A stretch of DNA of 64,000 nt from Streptomyces ambofaciens ATCC 23877 (GTDB lineage: Bacteria > Actinomycetota > Actinomycetes > Streptomycetales > Streptomycetaceae): positions 5,691,001-5,755,000 of the forward strand of contig NZ_CP012382.1 of NCBI RefSeq assembly GCF_001267885.1. Reading direction: 5' to 3'. The notes beneath the pieces were generated by a model, which was given only the letters and a program-made list of their open reading frames with translations, was not told the DNA's origin and searched no databases. A program made the translations under genes and the position numbers. Of the stretch, positions 33,340-42,182 are shown piece after piece; within the stretch, counting starts at the first letter, position 1; each line of letters starts with the position of its first letter.

Positions 33340-34401
33340 TCAGGAGGCGAGCCAGGCGGCGGTGTACGTGTCGATCTCGTCCCTGATCCCCGCCTTGCCC
33401 GGCACGTCCAGGAACGACGCCTCGACCGCGTTCTTCGCCAGGTCGGCGAGGCCCCGCTCGTCGAGGTCGAGGAGCCGTGCGGCGACCGCGTACTCGTTGT
33501 TGAGGTCGGTGCCGAACATCGGCGGGTCGTCGGAGTTGATGGTCACCAGGACACCGGCGCGCGTGAACTCCTTGATCGGGTGCTCGTCCAGGGTGCGCAC
33601 CGCGCGGGTGGCGATGTTCGAGGTCGGGCACACCTCCAGCGGGATGCGCCGTTCGGCGAGGTGGGCCAGCAGCTTCGGGTCCTGTGCGGAACTGGTGCCG
33701 TGCCCGATGCGCTCGGCGCGCAGCTCGGTCAGGGCGTCCCACACCGTCTGCGGGCCGGTGGTCTCGCCGGCGTGCGGCACCGAGTGCAGCCCGGCGGCGA
33801 TCGCCCGGTCGAAGTACGGCTTGAACTGCGGCCGTCCGACGCCGATCTCGGGTCCGCCCAGCCCGAAGGAGACGAGGCCCTCCGGCCGCACCCGGTCGTC
33901 GGTGGCGAGCCGCGTCGTCTCCTCCGCCGCCTCCAGCCCGGCCTCGCCGGGAATGTCGAAGCACCAGCGCAGCACGGTCCCGAACTCGGCCTCGGCGGCC
34001 TTGCGGGCGTCCTCGATGGCGTCCATGAAGGCGCCCTCGTCGATGCCGCGCCGGGTGGAGGAGTACGGGGTGATGGTCAGTTCGGCGTACCGGACCTGCT
34101 GGCGGGCCATGTCCCGGGCCACCTCGTACGTCAGCAGCCGCACGTCCTCCGGGGTGCGGATCAGGTCGACGACGGACAGGTACACGTCGATGAAGTGCGC
34201 GAAGTCCGTGAACTGGAAGTAGTCGACCAGTGCCTCGGGGTCGGTGGGGACCTTCGAGTCGGGGTGGCGCGCGGCGAGTTCGGAGACGATCCGCGGGGAG
34301 GCGGAGCCGACGTGGTGGACGTGCAGTTCGGCCTTGGGCAGTCCGGCGATGAAGGCGTGCAGGTCGCGCGGGACGGCGGGGTCGACGAGGCGCTCGGTCA
34401 A
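33340..34401 (-). CDS. Adenosine deaminase family; probable 6-aminodeoxyfutalosine deaminase
   Basis: 353-residue zinc hydrolase of the adenosine deaminase superfamily. Metal and catalytic motifs: ELHVHHVGS (His-x-His), HAGE, and SDDPP. Streptomyces and Acidothermus proteins of this COG1816 subgroup, carrying HHVGS instead of the HLDGS/HLGGS of true adenosine deaminases, were shown to deaminate 6-aminodeoxyfutalosine in the futalosine menaquinone pathway. The start is a TTG at 34401 with a strong ggggaggaa site; an ATG at 34485 in frame gives an Arg-rich non-conserved extension. True adenosine deaminase is the alternative. Confidence 0.85.
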   Translation of the reverse strand: MTERLVDPAVPRDLHAFIAGLPKAELHVHHVGSASPRIVSELAARHPDSKVPTDPEALVDYFQFTDFAHFIDVYLSVVDLIRTPEDVRLLTYEVARDMARQQVRYAELTITPYSSTRRGIDEGAFMDAIEDARKAAEAEFGTVLRWCFDIPGEAGLEAAEETTRLATDDRVRPEGLVSFGLGGPEIGVGRPQFKPYFDRAIAAGLHSVPHAGETTGPQTVWDALTELRAERIGHGTSSAQDPKLLAHLAERRIPLEVCPTSNIATRAVRTLDEHPIKEFTRAGVLVTINSDDPPMFGTDLNNEYAVAARLLDLDERGLADLAKNAVEASFLDVPGKAGIRDEIDTYTAAWLAS

Positions 34402-34557
34402 GGGTTCCTCCCCACAACGGCGTTCCGTCCGCGCGGGGCGGTGGCGGGACGCGGGTGATCGGCTGATCGGTGGTGCGGGGATCATCGTAGGCCGGTCTCA
34501 CGCCGTGCGGCCCGGGACCGTAGCATGACGGGCACGATCGACCCAGGGGGACACGAG

Positions 34558-35232
34558 ATGACCGACGCGACACAGCCGGGCGGGGACGCGAACGGCGCCC
34601 GTGACCCTTGGGCGCCACCGGAGAGCGGGCCGTCCCTGGACAAGGGCCGGGACGCCGCGACGGCGCCCCCGCAGCAGCCCGCCGGGCCCGCCACCGGTGG
34701 CGCACCGCCCTGGCAGCCGCCGCCGTCCGTGCACGACCAGGCCACGGTCGTCTCGATGCCCGCGGCCGGATTTCCCCCGCCCGACGGCGCGGTGCCGCCC
34801 CCGCCCGTCGCGCCGGGCGGTCCGGGGTACCCAGGGGGGTACGGCTACCCGGCTTACCCCCAGGGCTACGGCTGGCCCGGGGCCCCGATGCCGCCGCAGA
34901 ACGGCATGGGCACCGCCGCGATGGTGCTGGGCATCCTGGCCTGCTGCATGTTCTGCGCGTACGGCGTGGTCTCGCTGGTGCTCGGCATCCTCGCCGTGGT
35001 CTTCGGGGTCAAGGGGCGGCGCAGGGCCGAGCGCGGCGAGGCCAACAACCACGGGCAGGCCCAGGCCGGCTTCATCATGGGGATCATCGGCATCGTCCTC
35101 GGCATCGCCGTGATGGCCGTGATCGCCGTCGCGATCGTCGCCGCGATCAACGACGACTCGGAGTACGAGGACCCCTACTACGGCGCCCCGCGTCCGGCGG
35201 CGGTCTCCGTGGCCGCGCAGCCCCAGGGCTGA
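34558..35232 (+). CDS. DUF4190 domain membrane protein
   Basis: 224-residue protein: about 110 disordered residues rich in Pro/Gly (including a GYGYPAYPQGYGWPG tract), then two membrane helices of the DUF4190 type (NGMGTAAMVLGILACCMFC; GFIMGIIGIVLGIAVMAVIA) joined by a basic loop, and a short acidic tail. Function unknown; common in streptomycetes. ATG at 34558 has a cagggggac site; another ATG at 34525 is in frame. Divergent from the deaminase gene. Confidence 0.85.
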   Translation: MTDATQPGGDANGARDPWAPPESGPSLDKGRDAATAPPQQPAGPATGGAPPWQPPPSVHDQATVVSMPAAGFPPPDGAVPPPPVAPGGPGYPGGYGYPAYPQGYGWPGAPMPPQNGMGTAAMVLGILACCMFCAYGVVSLVLGILAVVFGVKGRRRAERGEANNHGQAQAGFIMGIIGIVLGIAVMAVIAVAIVAAINDDSEYEDPYYGAPRPAAVSVAAQPQG

Positions 35233-35236
35233 CGAC

Positions 35237-35272
35237 GCCGGCGCCCGCGAGGCGGATCCCACGGGCGCCGGC
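35237..35272 (+). terminator. Terminator of the DUF4190 gene
   Basis: A perfect 11-bp stem GCCGGCGCCCG (35237-35247 with 35262-35272) and 14-nt loop starting 4 nt after the stop codon. Confidence 0.75.
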
Positions 35273-35372
35273 CGGTTCGCCACGAGCGCGAGCCGACGCC
35301 GCGCGACCGCCGTCCGGCGGTCTTCGTGCCGTCGCTTCGGCCCAGGGCGCCGGTCGGCTCCGCGCGGCGGGT

Positions 35373-35610
35373 GCGTCCCCGGTGTCGGCGGATCGTTCGC
35401 GGGGCGGGCGCGTCCCCGGTGTCGGCGGATCGTTCGCGGGGCGGGCGCGTCCCCGGTGTCGGCCGACGTTCGCGCGGTTGCTCCTGCCCGGTGTCGGCCG
35501 GTCTTCGCGCCGCTTCACCCCGGGGTCGGCCGGTCTTCGCGTCACTTCACCCGGTGTCGGCCGGTCTTCGCGTCGTCGCCTCGTCCCCGGTGTCAGCCGG
35601 TCTCGCGCAG
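35373..35610 (+). repeat. Degenerate tandem repeat array (31-37 bp units)
   Basis: The 360-bp gap between DUF4190 and the NADAR gene is largely a repeat array. Three units begin at 35373, 35410 and 35447, the first two complete units being 37 bp and near identical, with core CCCGGTGTCGGCGGATCG. Looser copies of the CGGTGTCGGCCGGTCTTCGCG core follow at about 35489, 35521, 35552 and 35588. The last copy overlaps the C-terminal codons and stop of the NADAR gene (stop at 35593). No ORF of its own is credible. Confidence 0.85.
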
Positions 35611-36189
35611 CCGCTTCCGCGCCGCCATCAGCGCGAACCCCAGCAGATTCGCCCCCCGCCACCGCTCCGGGTCCGTCGCCGCCTCGTCGTCCGCGGCCAG
35701 GCCGATGCCCCACACCCGGTCCACGGGGCTGGCCTCCACCAGCACACGCTCACCCGTGTCCAGCAGGAACGCGCGCAGCGCCGGGTCCGAGGCGAACTTG
35801 TGCACGCTGCCCTCCACGACGATTCGGAACCGCTCCCGCTCCCACACCGCCTCGTCGAAGCCGCGCACCAGTCGCCCGGCCTTCTTGGCCTCGGCGGGAT
35901 GCCCCGCGGCCACCGCCCGGCGCTCGGCCTCGGTGTCCTCGAAGAGCCGGGCCTTGCCCGCCATCATCCAGTGCTCGGCCGTCGCGTACTCCACCCCGGC
36001 CACGGTGAACGGCGACGGCCACCACTGGCTCAGACAGCTCGCCCCGATCCGGCCGTCCGGACGCGGCCGGTGCCCCCAGAAGCAGAGATACCTGGTCCTC
36101 TCGCCCGCCCGGACCCGCCTGAGCAGCGCTTCCCTGCTGTCGATGCTCTCCACCGCCTCGCGGCCCCCCGCCCCCGTAGCCCTCTCCAT
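35593..36189 (-). CDS. NADAR family protein (YbiA-like)
   Basis: 198-residue NADAR domain protein. Family signatures: YLCFWGHRP, CLSQWWPSPFTVAGVEYATAEHWMM (quoted in part) and KARLF. NADAR proteins are N-glycosidases acting on ADP-ribosyl groups; some reverse guanine ADP-ribosylation, and YbiA acts on riboflavin-pathway intermediates. No DarT-like partner is nearby. ATG at 36189 chosen over an in-frame GTG at 36213; neither has a clear Shine-Dalgarno. The 3' end is built from a copy of the adjacent tandem repeat. Confidence 0.87.
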   Translation of the reverse strand: MERATGAGGREAVESIDSREALLRRVRAGERTRYLCFWGHRPRPDGRIGASCLSQWWPSPFTVAGVEYATAEHWMMAGKARLFEDTEAERRAVAAGHPAEAKKAGRLVRGFDEAVWERERFRIVVEGSVHKFASDPALRAFLLDTGERVLVEASPVDRVWGIGLAADDEAATDPERWRGANLLGFALMAARKRLRETG

Positions 36190-36284
36190 ACACGCGAGTC
36201 TGGCACGCGCCACTGACAGTCCGTCCGTCCTTTTCCGTGGCGACTCGACACCTGGTCGACAGATTCCGTCGCGTAACCAAATGG

Positions 36285-36328
36285 CAACAACGGAATCACT
36301 TGTTGGAGGCCTAGTGCTCTGTCAGGAT
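36285..36328 (+). promoter_or_regulatory. Promoter/operator of the second polyamine operon
   Basis: TTGTTG (36300-36305) and CAGGAT (36323-36328) are 17 nt apart, a plausible vegetative promoter. TTGTTG is also the right arm of an inverted repeat with CAACAA (36285-36290, 9-nt spacer), so a repressor could sit on the -35 element. Confidence 0.5.
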
Positions 36329-36392
36329 CGGCACTCACATCGAGCCTGAGCCACGCCGGTCCCCGTCACAGGGGAGACCGAGGAGAGCCGAC

Positions 36393-37928
36393 ATGCACAA
36401 CCCGGGCAACGCCACCCCGGACCGATTCCCGGCCCAGGACCGCTTCGCGGACGGGGCCCAGTACATCGCGGGCCGTCTGACGAAGGGCACCTCCGGACGC
36501 ACGCACACCGTCGTCGACCCGGCGACCGGTGAGGACGTGCTGACCTACGACCTGGCCGGTCCCGAGGACGTCGACGCGGCCGTGGCCGCCGCACGGGAGG
36601 CGTTCCCCGGCTGGGCGGCCGCCACCCCGGGTGAGCGCTCCGACGCCCTGCACCGGTTCTCCGCGGTGCTCGCCGAGCGCGCCGAGGAGTTCGCCCGCGC
36701 GGAGTCCCTCCAGTGCGGGAAGCCGCTGAAGCTGACCCGTGAGTTCGACGTACCGGGCACGATCGACAACGCGGCCTTCTTCGCCGGCGCCGCCCGGCAC
36801 CTCCAGGGCCAGTCGGCGGGGGAGTACTCCGGCGACCACACCTCGTACGTGCGGCGCGAGCCGATCGGCGTCGTGGGCTCCGTCGCGCCCTGGAACTACC
36901 CCCTCCAGATGGCCGCCTGGAAGATCCTCCCGGCGATCGCCGCGGGCAACACCGTCGTGCTGAAGCCCGCCGAGATCACCCCGCTGACCTCCCTGATGTT
37001 CGCCCAGGCCGCCACCGAGGCCGGCATCCCGGACGGTGTGATCAACATCGTCAGCGGCACCGGACGGGAGGCCGGTGAGCACCTCGTCGGGCACCCGGAC
37101 GTGGCGATGACCTCCTTCACCGGTTCCACCGCGGTCGGCCGGCGCGTCGCCGAGGTCGCCACCGCCACCGTCAAGCGCCTGCACCTGGAGCTCGGCGGCA
37201 AGGCGCCCTTCCTCGTCTTCGACGACGCCGACCTGGACGCCGCCGTCCACGGCGCGGTCGCGGGCGCCCTCATCAACACCGGCCAGGACTGCACCGCCGC
37301 CACCCGCGCGTACGTGCAGCGGCCCCTGTACGAGGCGTTCGTCGAGAAGACCGCCGCCCTCATGGACACCGTCCGCGTCGGCGACCCCTTCGCCCCCGGC
37401 ACCGACCTCGGCCCCCTGGTCAGCCACGTCCAGCGGGACCGCGTCGCCAGCTTCGTCGAACGGTCCCGCTCCTACGCGCGCGTGGTGTGCGGCGGCGAGG
37501 CACCGCGGGGAGACCTGGAGGACGGCGCCTACTACCGGCCCACCCTGATCGCCGACGCGGCCCAGGACAGTGAGGTGGTCCAGTCCGAGATCTTCGGGCC
37601 GGTCCTGGTCGTCCTGCCCTTCGACACCGACGACGAGGGCATCCGGCTCGCCAACGACACCCCGTACGGGCTCGCCGCCTCCGCCTGGAGCCGGGACGTG
37701 TACCGGGCCAACCGGGCCACCCGCGAGATCAAGGCGGGCTGTGTGTGGATCAACGACCACATCCCGATCATCAGCGAGATGCCGCACGGCGGATACAAGG
37801 CGTCCGGCTTCGGCAAGGACATGTCCGCCTACTCCTTCGAGGAGTACACGCAGGTCAAGCACGTCATGTTCGACAACACCGCGGTGGCGGCCAAGGACTG
37901 GCACCGCACCGTCTTTGGGGACCGATAG
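36393..37928 (+). CDS. Gamma-aminobutyraldehyde dehydrogenase (second paralogue)
   Basis: 511-residue aldehyde dehydrogenase paralogous to the one at 29790 (shared C-terminal EMPHGGYKASGFGKDMSAY segment). Catalytic Cys300 (NTGQDCTAATR) and Glu266 (LELGGKAP). It should oxidise 4-aminobutanal or its gamma-glutamyl derivative. The N-terminus is about 25 residues longer than the paralogue. ATG with a gaggaga site 6 nt upstream. First gene of a polyamine operon that continues with binding protein, PotABC and an FAD oxidase. Confidence 0.9.
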   Translation: MHNPGNATPDRFPAQDRFADGAQYIAGRLTKGTSGRTHTVVDPATGEDVLTYDLAGPEDVDAAVAAAREAFPGWAAATPGERSDALHRFSAVLAERAEEFARAESLQCGKPLKLTREFDVPGTIDNAAFFAGAARHLQGQSAGEYSGDHTSYVRREPIGVVGSVAPWNYPLQMAAWKILPAIAAGNTVVLKPAEITPLTSLMFAQAATEAGIPDGVINIVSGTGREAGEHLVGHPDVAMTSFTGSTAVGRRVAEVATATVKRLHLELGGKAPFLVFDDADLDAAVHGAVAGALINTGQDCTAATRAYVQRPLYEAFVEKTAALMDTVRVGDPFAPGTDLGPLVSHVQRDRVASFVERSRSYARVVCGGEAPRGDLEDGAYYRPTLIADAAQDSEVVQSEIFGPVLVVLPFDTDDEGIRLANDTPYGLAASAWSRDVYRANRATREIKAGCVWINDHIPIISEMPHGGYKASGFGKDMSAYSFEEYTQVKHVMFDNTAVAAKDWHRTVFGDR

Positions 37929-37982
37929 CCATCACGCCAGGCCGCCGACCACGGCCGACCACCCGAAAGGGCAACCACGCGC

Positions 37983-39230
37983 ATGGAGCAGTACGAGCCC
38001 GACCGCCTGTCCCCGGCCCGAGCGGCCGCCATGCGGCGCAGTTTCACCAGCGGCAGGGCCGCCCTCACCCGCCGCTCACTGCTGCGCGCCTCCACGGGCG
38101 GCGCGCTGGCGGTCGGCGGCCTCGGGGCGCTGAGCGCCTGCGGCATCCCCCCGGCCGGCAAGAGCGAGGGCGGCCTCTCCTCCGAGGACCGGTCCGAGGC
38201 GGAGAAGGAGGTCTCCTTCTCCAACTGGACCGAGTACATGGACGTCGACGACGGCGGCGAACGGCACCCGACGCTGGACGCGTTCACCGAACGCACCGGC
38301 GTCAGGGTCAGGTACACCGAGGACATCAACGACAACAACGAGTTCTTCGGCAAGATCCAGCCGCAGCTGGCCGCGGGCCAGGAGACCGGCCGCGACATCA
38401 TCGTCCTCACCGACTGGCTGGCCGCCCGCCTGATCCGCCTCGGCTGGGTCCAGAAGCTGGACCCGTCCCACCTGCCGCACGCCTTCGCCAACCTGTCCCC
38501 GCAGTTCCGCGACCCGGACTGGGACCCCGGCCGTGCCTACTCCTACCCCTGGCAGGGCATCTCGACCGTCATCGCCTACAACAAGAAGGCGCTGGACGGC
38601 GTCGAGGTGAGGACGGTCTCCGACCTCCTCGACAACCCGAAGCTCAAGGGCCGCGTCGGCTTCCTGACCGAGATGCGCGACACCGTCGGGATGGTGCTGC
38701 TCGACATGGGCAAGGACCCGGGGCGCTTCACCGACGACGACTACGACGCCGCGATCGCCCGCCTCCAGAAGGGCGTCGACCGCGGCCAGATCCGCCGCTT
38801 CACGGGCAACGACTACACGTCCGACATCAGCAAGGGCGACTTCGCGGCCTGCCTGGCCTGGGCCGGCGACGTCGTCCAGCTCAAGGCGGACAACCCGGAC
38901 GTCGACTTCCTCATCCCGGACAGCGGATACATCACGTCCAGCGACAACATGCTGGTCCCCAACAAGGCCCGGCACAAGACCAACGCCGAGCGGCTCATCG
39001 ACTACTACTACGAGCCGGGACCGGCCGCGCAGCTCGCCGCCTACATCAACTACGTCTGTCCCGTGGACGGCGTCAAGGACGAGCTCGCGAAGATCGACGA
39101 GGACGCGGCGAACAACCCGCTGATCCTCCCCGACAAGGCCATGCAGGCGAAGTCCCGTGCCTTCCGCTCCCTGAGCCCGAAGGAAGAGACCGCCTACGAA
39201 GAGAAGTTCGCGAAGCTCACTGGGGCGTGA
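37983..39230 (+). CDS. potD: Polyamine ABC transporter substrate-binding lipoprotein
   Basis: 415-residue PotD/PotF-like lipoprotein. A twin-arginine-type signal (TRRSLLRASTGG) leads to a lipobox LSAC. FSNWTEYMDVDDGGE, EDINDNNEFFGKIQP and DWLAARLIRLGW match spermidine/putrescine binding proteins and the paralogue at 31391. ATG with an aaaggg site. The stop overlaps the ATPase start, coupling import components. Whether it prefers putrescine or spermidine is not readable here. Confidence 0.92.
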   Translation: MEQYEPDRLSPARAAAMRRSFTSGRAALTRRSLLRASTGGALAVGGLGALSACGIPPAGKSEGGLSSEDRSEAEKEVSFSNWTEYMDVDDGGERHPTLDAFTERTGVRVRYTEDINDNNEFFGKIQPQLAAGQETGRDIIVLTDWLAARLIRLGWVQKLDPSHLPHAFANLSPQFRDPDWDPGRAYSYPWQGISTVIAYNKKALDGVEVRTVSDLLDNPKLKGRVGFLTEMRDTVGMVLLDMGKDPGRFTDDDYDAAIARLQKGVDRGQIRRFTGNDYTSDISKGDFAACLAWAGDVVQLKADNPDVDFLIPDSGYITSSDNMLVPNKARHKTNAERLIDYYYEPGPAAQLAAYINYVCPVDGVKDELAKIDEDAANNPLILPDKAMQAKSRAFRSLSPKEETAYEEKFAKLTGA

Positions 39231-40417
39231 TGACGACGATGAAGACGCAGACAGACGCGACGGAGCACGGCGGGGACGTCCGCCTCTCCGGCATCAGCAA
39301 GACCTACGGCTCCTTCACCGCCGTGCACCCGCTCGACCTGACCGTGCCGCAGGGCTCCTTCTTCGCCCTGCTCGGCGCCTCCGGCTGCGGCAAGACCACC
39401 ACCCTGCGCATGATCGCGGGACTGGAGGAGCCGAGCGCCGGCACCGTCCACCTCGGCGACCAGGACGTGACCGCGCTCCCGCCGTACAAGCGGCCGGTGA
39501 ACACGGTCTTCCAGTCCTACGCCCTCTTCCCGCACCTCGACATCTTCGAGAACGTCGCCTTCGGCCTGCGCCGACGCGGCATCAAGAGCGTGAAGAAGCA
39601 GGTCGAGGAGATGCTGGACCTCGTCCAGCTCGGTGAGCAGGCGCGCAAGAAGCCGCACCAGCTCTCCGGCGGCCAGCAGCAGCGCGTCGCGGTCGCCCGC
39701 GCCCTGATCAACCACCCCAAGGTGCTGCTCCTCGACGAACCGCTCGGCGCGCTCGACCTCAAGCTGCGCCGCCAGATGCAGCTGGAGCTCAAGCGCATCC
39801 AGACCGAGGTCGGCATCACCTTCGTGCACGTCACGCACGACCAGGAGGAGGCCATGACCATGGCCGACCAGGTCGCCGTGATGAACGGAGGACGGGTCGA
39901 GCAGCTCGGCGCTCCCGCCGACCTCTACGAGAACCCGCGGACCACCTTCGTGGCCAACTTCCTCGGCACCTCCAACCTCGTCGAGGCCGAGGTCGACGGC
40001 CGCAGCGGCGACGACGTCGTGGTGCGGGCGGCCGGCGACAAGCTGGTCCTGCCCGCCGACCGCTGTTCCGCGCCGGCCCGGGCCGGCGGCAAGGTACTGG
40101 TGGGCGTGCGCCCGGAGAAGATCAGCCTCACCCACGCCGACGAGGCCGGGTCCATACCCGAGGGACGCAACCGCATCACCGGCAGGATCAGCGGCACCAG
40201 CTTCATCGGCGTCTCCACGCAGTACGTCGTGGACTGCGCGGCCTGCCCCGAGTTCGAGGTCTACGCCCAGAACATCGACCGCGACGCCCGGCTGGTACCC
40301 GGCGCCGAGGTCGTCCTGCACTGGAACCCGGCGCACACCTTCGGCCTGGACGCCGACCAGTCCGTGCTCGCGGGGACGACGGGCGACGCGGACGTGACCG
40401 AGGGCGAGGCCGCCTGA
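39230..40417 (+). CDS. potA: Polyamine ABC transporter ATPase
   Basis: 395-residue PotA-type ATPase: Walker [10 protein letters not shown], signature [15 protein letters not shown], Walker [14 protein letters not shown]-loop VTHDQEEAM, followed by a C-terminal TOBE domain (about 285-395). The ATG overlaps the potD stop; an in-frame GTG one codon earlier is possible. Ends with a TGATG overlap into potB. Confidence 0.94.
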   Translation: MTTMKTQTDATEHGGDVRLSGISKTYGSFTAVHPLDLTVPQGSFFALLGASGCGKTTTLRMIAGLEEPSAGTVHLGDQDVTALPPYKRPVNTVFQSYALFPHLDIFENVAFGLRRRGIKSVKKQVEEMLDLVQLGEQARKKPHQLSGGQQQRVAVARALINHPKVLLLDEPLGALDLKLRRQMQLELKRIQTEVGITFVHVTHDQEEAMTMADQVAVMNGGRVEQLGAPADLYENPRTTFVANFLGTSNLVEAEVDGRSGDDVVVRAAGDKLVLPADRCSAPARAGGKVLVGVRPEKISLTHADEAGSIPEGRNRITGRISGTSFIGVSTQYVVDCAACPEFEVYAQNIDRDARLVPGAEVVLHWNPAHTFGLDADQSVLAGTTGDADVTEGEAA

Positions 40418-41346
40418 TGTCCACCCTCACCGAGGCACCGCCACCGCTCTCCCCGCCCGCACCGCGGAAGAGGCCCCCGCGCAAGCGGGGCCGCTGGACG
40501 CCGTACTGGCTGCTGCTGCCCGGCATCCTGTGGCTCGTCGTGTTCTTCGCGGCGCCGATGATCTACCAGGCCTCCACGTCCGTGCAGACGGGCTCGCTGG
40601 AGGAGGGCTACAAGGTCACCTGGCACTTCGTGACCTACTGGGACGCGCTGTCCGAGTACTGGCCCCAGTTCCTGCGCTCGGTCGCCTACGCGGCCTCCGC
40701 CACCGTGCTCTGCCTGCTGCTGGGCTATCCGCTCGCCTACCTGATCGCCTTCCGGGCGGGCCGCTGGCGGAACCTGATCATGATCCTGGTGATCGCCCCG
40801 TTCTTCACCAGCTTCCTGATCCGCACCCTGGCCTGGAAGACGATCCTCGCGGACGGCGGCCCGGTCGTCGGCGTGCTGAACACGCTGCACGTCCTGGACG
40901 TCACCAGCTGGCTCGGCTGGACGGCCGGCGACCGCGTCCTGGCCACGCCGCTCGCGGTGGTCTGCGGTCTGACGTACAACTTCCTGCCGTTCATGATCCT
41001 TCCGCTGTACACGTCACTGGAGCGCATCGACGGCCGGCTGCACGAAGCCGCGGGGGATCTGTACGCGAAACCGTCGACGGTGTTCCGGAAGGTCACCTTC
41101 CCGCTGTCGATGCCCGGTGTCGTCTCCGGGACGCTGCTCACCTTCATCCCGGCGACCGGCGACTACGTCAACGCGTCCCTGCTGGGCTCGGCCGACACCG
41201 GCATGATCGGCAACGTGATCCAGTCCCAGTTCCTGCGGGTGCTGGACTATCCGACGGCGGCGGCGCTCTCCTTCATCCTGATGGCCGCGATTCTCGCCAT
41301 GGTGACCGTCTACATCCGAAAGTCCGGCACGGAGGATCTGGTCTGA
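40417..41346 (+). CDS. potB: Polyamine ABC transporter permease PotB
   Basis: 309-residue inner-membrane permease with six predicted helices after a Pro/Lys-rich cytosolic N-terminus. The EAA loop (LHEAAGDLYAKPSTVFRKV) contacts PotA. Forms a heterodimer with PotC. The start overlaps the potA stop and the stop abuts the potC start. Confidence 0.93.
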   Translation: MSTLTEAPPPLSPPAPRKRPPRKRGRWTPYWLLLPGILWLVVFFAAPMIYQASTSVQTGSLEEGYKVTWHFVTYWDALSEYWPQFLRSVAYAASATVLCLLLGYPLAYLIAFRAGRWRNLIMILVIAPFFTSFLIRTLAWKTILADGGPVVGVLNTLHVLDVTSWLGWTAGDRVLATPLAVVCGLTYNFLPFMILPLYTSLERIDGRLHEAAGDLYAKPSTVFRKVTFPLSMPGVVSGTLLTFIPATGDYVNASLLGSADTGMIGNVIQSQFLRVLDYPTAAALSFILMAAILAMVTVYIRKSGTEDLV

Positions 41347-42147
41347 ATGGCCTTCGTCAACTGGTTCAAGCGCAATCTGGTCGTCATAGCGGGCCTCTTC
41401 ACGCTCGCTTATCTCCTGCTGCCCAACCTCATTGTCACGGTCTTCTCCTTCAACAAGCCGAACGGGCGCTTCAACTACGAGTGGCAGCAGTTCTCCACGG
41501 ACGCCTGGAAGGATCCGTGCGGCGTCGCGGGACTGTGCGGCTCCCTCTCGCTGAGTCTCCAGATCGCCTTCTGGGCGATGCTCGGCGCCACCGCGCTGGG
41601 CACCGCGATCGCCTTCGCGCTGGTCCGCTACCGCTTCCGCGCGCGCGGCGCCATCAACTCGCTGATCTTCCTGCCGATGGCGATGCCCGAGGTCGTGATG
41701 GCCGCCTCGCTGCTCACCCTGTTCCTCAACATGGGTGCTCAGCTGGGCTTCTGGACGGTGCTCATCGCCCACATCATGTTCTGTCTCAGCTTCGTCGTGA
41801 CGGCCGTCAAGGCACGCGTGCTGTCGATGGACCCGAGGCTGGAGCAGGCGGCGCAGGACCTCTACGCCGGACCCGTCCAGACCTTCGTCCGGGTCACGCT
41901 GCCCATCGCCGCCCCCGGAATCGCCGCCGGCGCGCTGCTCGCCTTCGCGCTCTCCTTCGACGATTTCATCATCACCAATTTCAACGCGGGTTCCACCGTC
42001 ACCTTCCCCATGTTCGTCTGGGGATCGGCCCAGCGCGGAACGCCCGTTCAGATCAACGTCGTCGGTACGGCCATGTTCGTCATCGCCGTACTCTTCGTCC
42101 TGACCTCCATGGTCATCGGCAGCCGCCGAAAGCGCCGCACGGCGTAA
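41347..42147 (+). CDS. potC: Polyamine ABC transporter permease PotC
   Basis: 266-residue permease, six helices, EAA loop LEQAAQDLYAGPVQTF. Typical PotC residues include FSFNKPNGRF in the first outer loop and FDDFIITNFN near the C-terminus. Starts immediately after the potB stop. A 35-nt gap with a gtagggag site leads to the oxidase gene. Confidence 0.93.
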   Translation: MAFVNWFKRNLVVIAGLFTLAYLLLPNLIVTVFSFNKPNGRFNYEWQQFSTDAWKDPCGVAGLCGSLSLSLQIAFWAMLGATALGTAIAFALVRYRFRARGAINSLIFLPMAMPEVVMAASLLTLFLNMGAQLGFWTVLIAHIMFCLSFVVTAVKARVLSMDPRLEQAAQDLYAGPVQTFVRVTLPIAAPGIAAGALLAFALSFDDFIITNFNAGSTVTFPMFVWGSAQRGTPVQINVVGTAMFVIAVLFVLTSMVIGSRRKRRTA

Positions 42148-42182
42148 TGCACTGAGCACCGCATTCGTAGGGAGTTGAAATC

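Noticed and set aside
34885..35150. Small minus-strand membrane ORF opposite the DUF4190 gene
   Set aside because: It is the antisense image of the two membrane helices; the plus-strand protein has family features and a binding site.
35373..35610. CRISPR array
   Set aside because: Units are contiguous and degenerate with no unique spacers and no cas genes.
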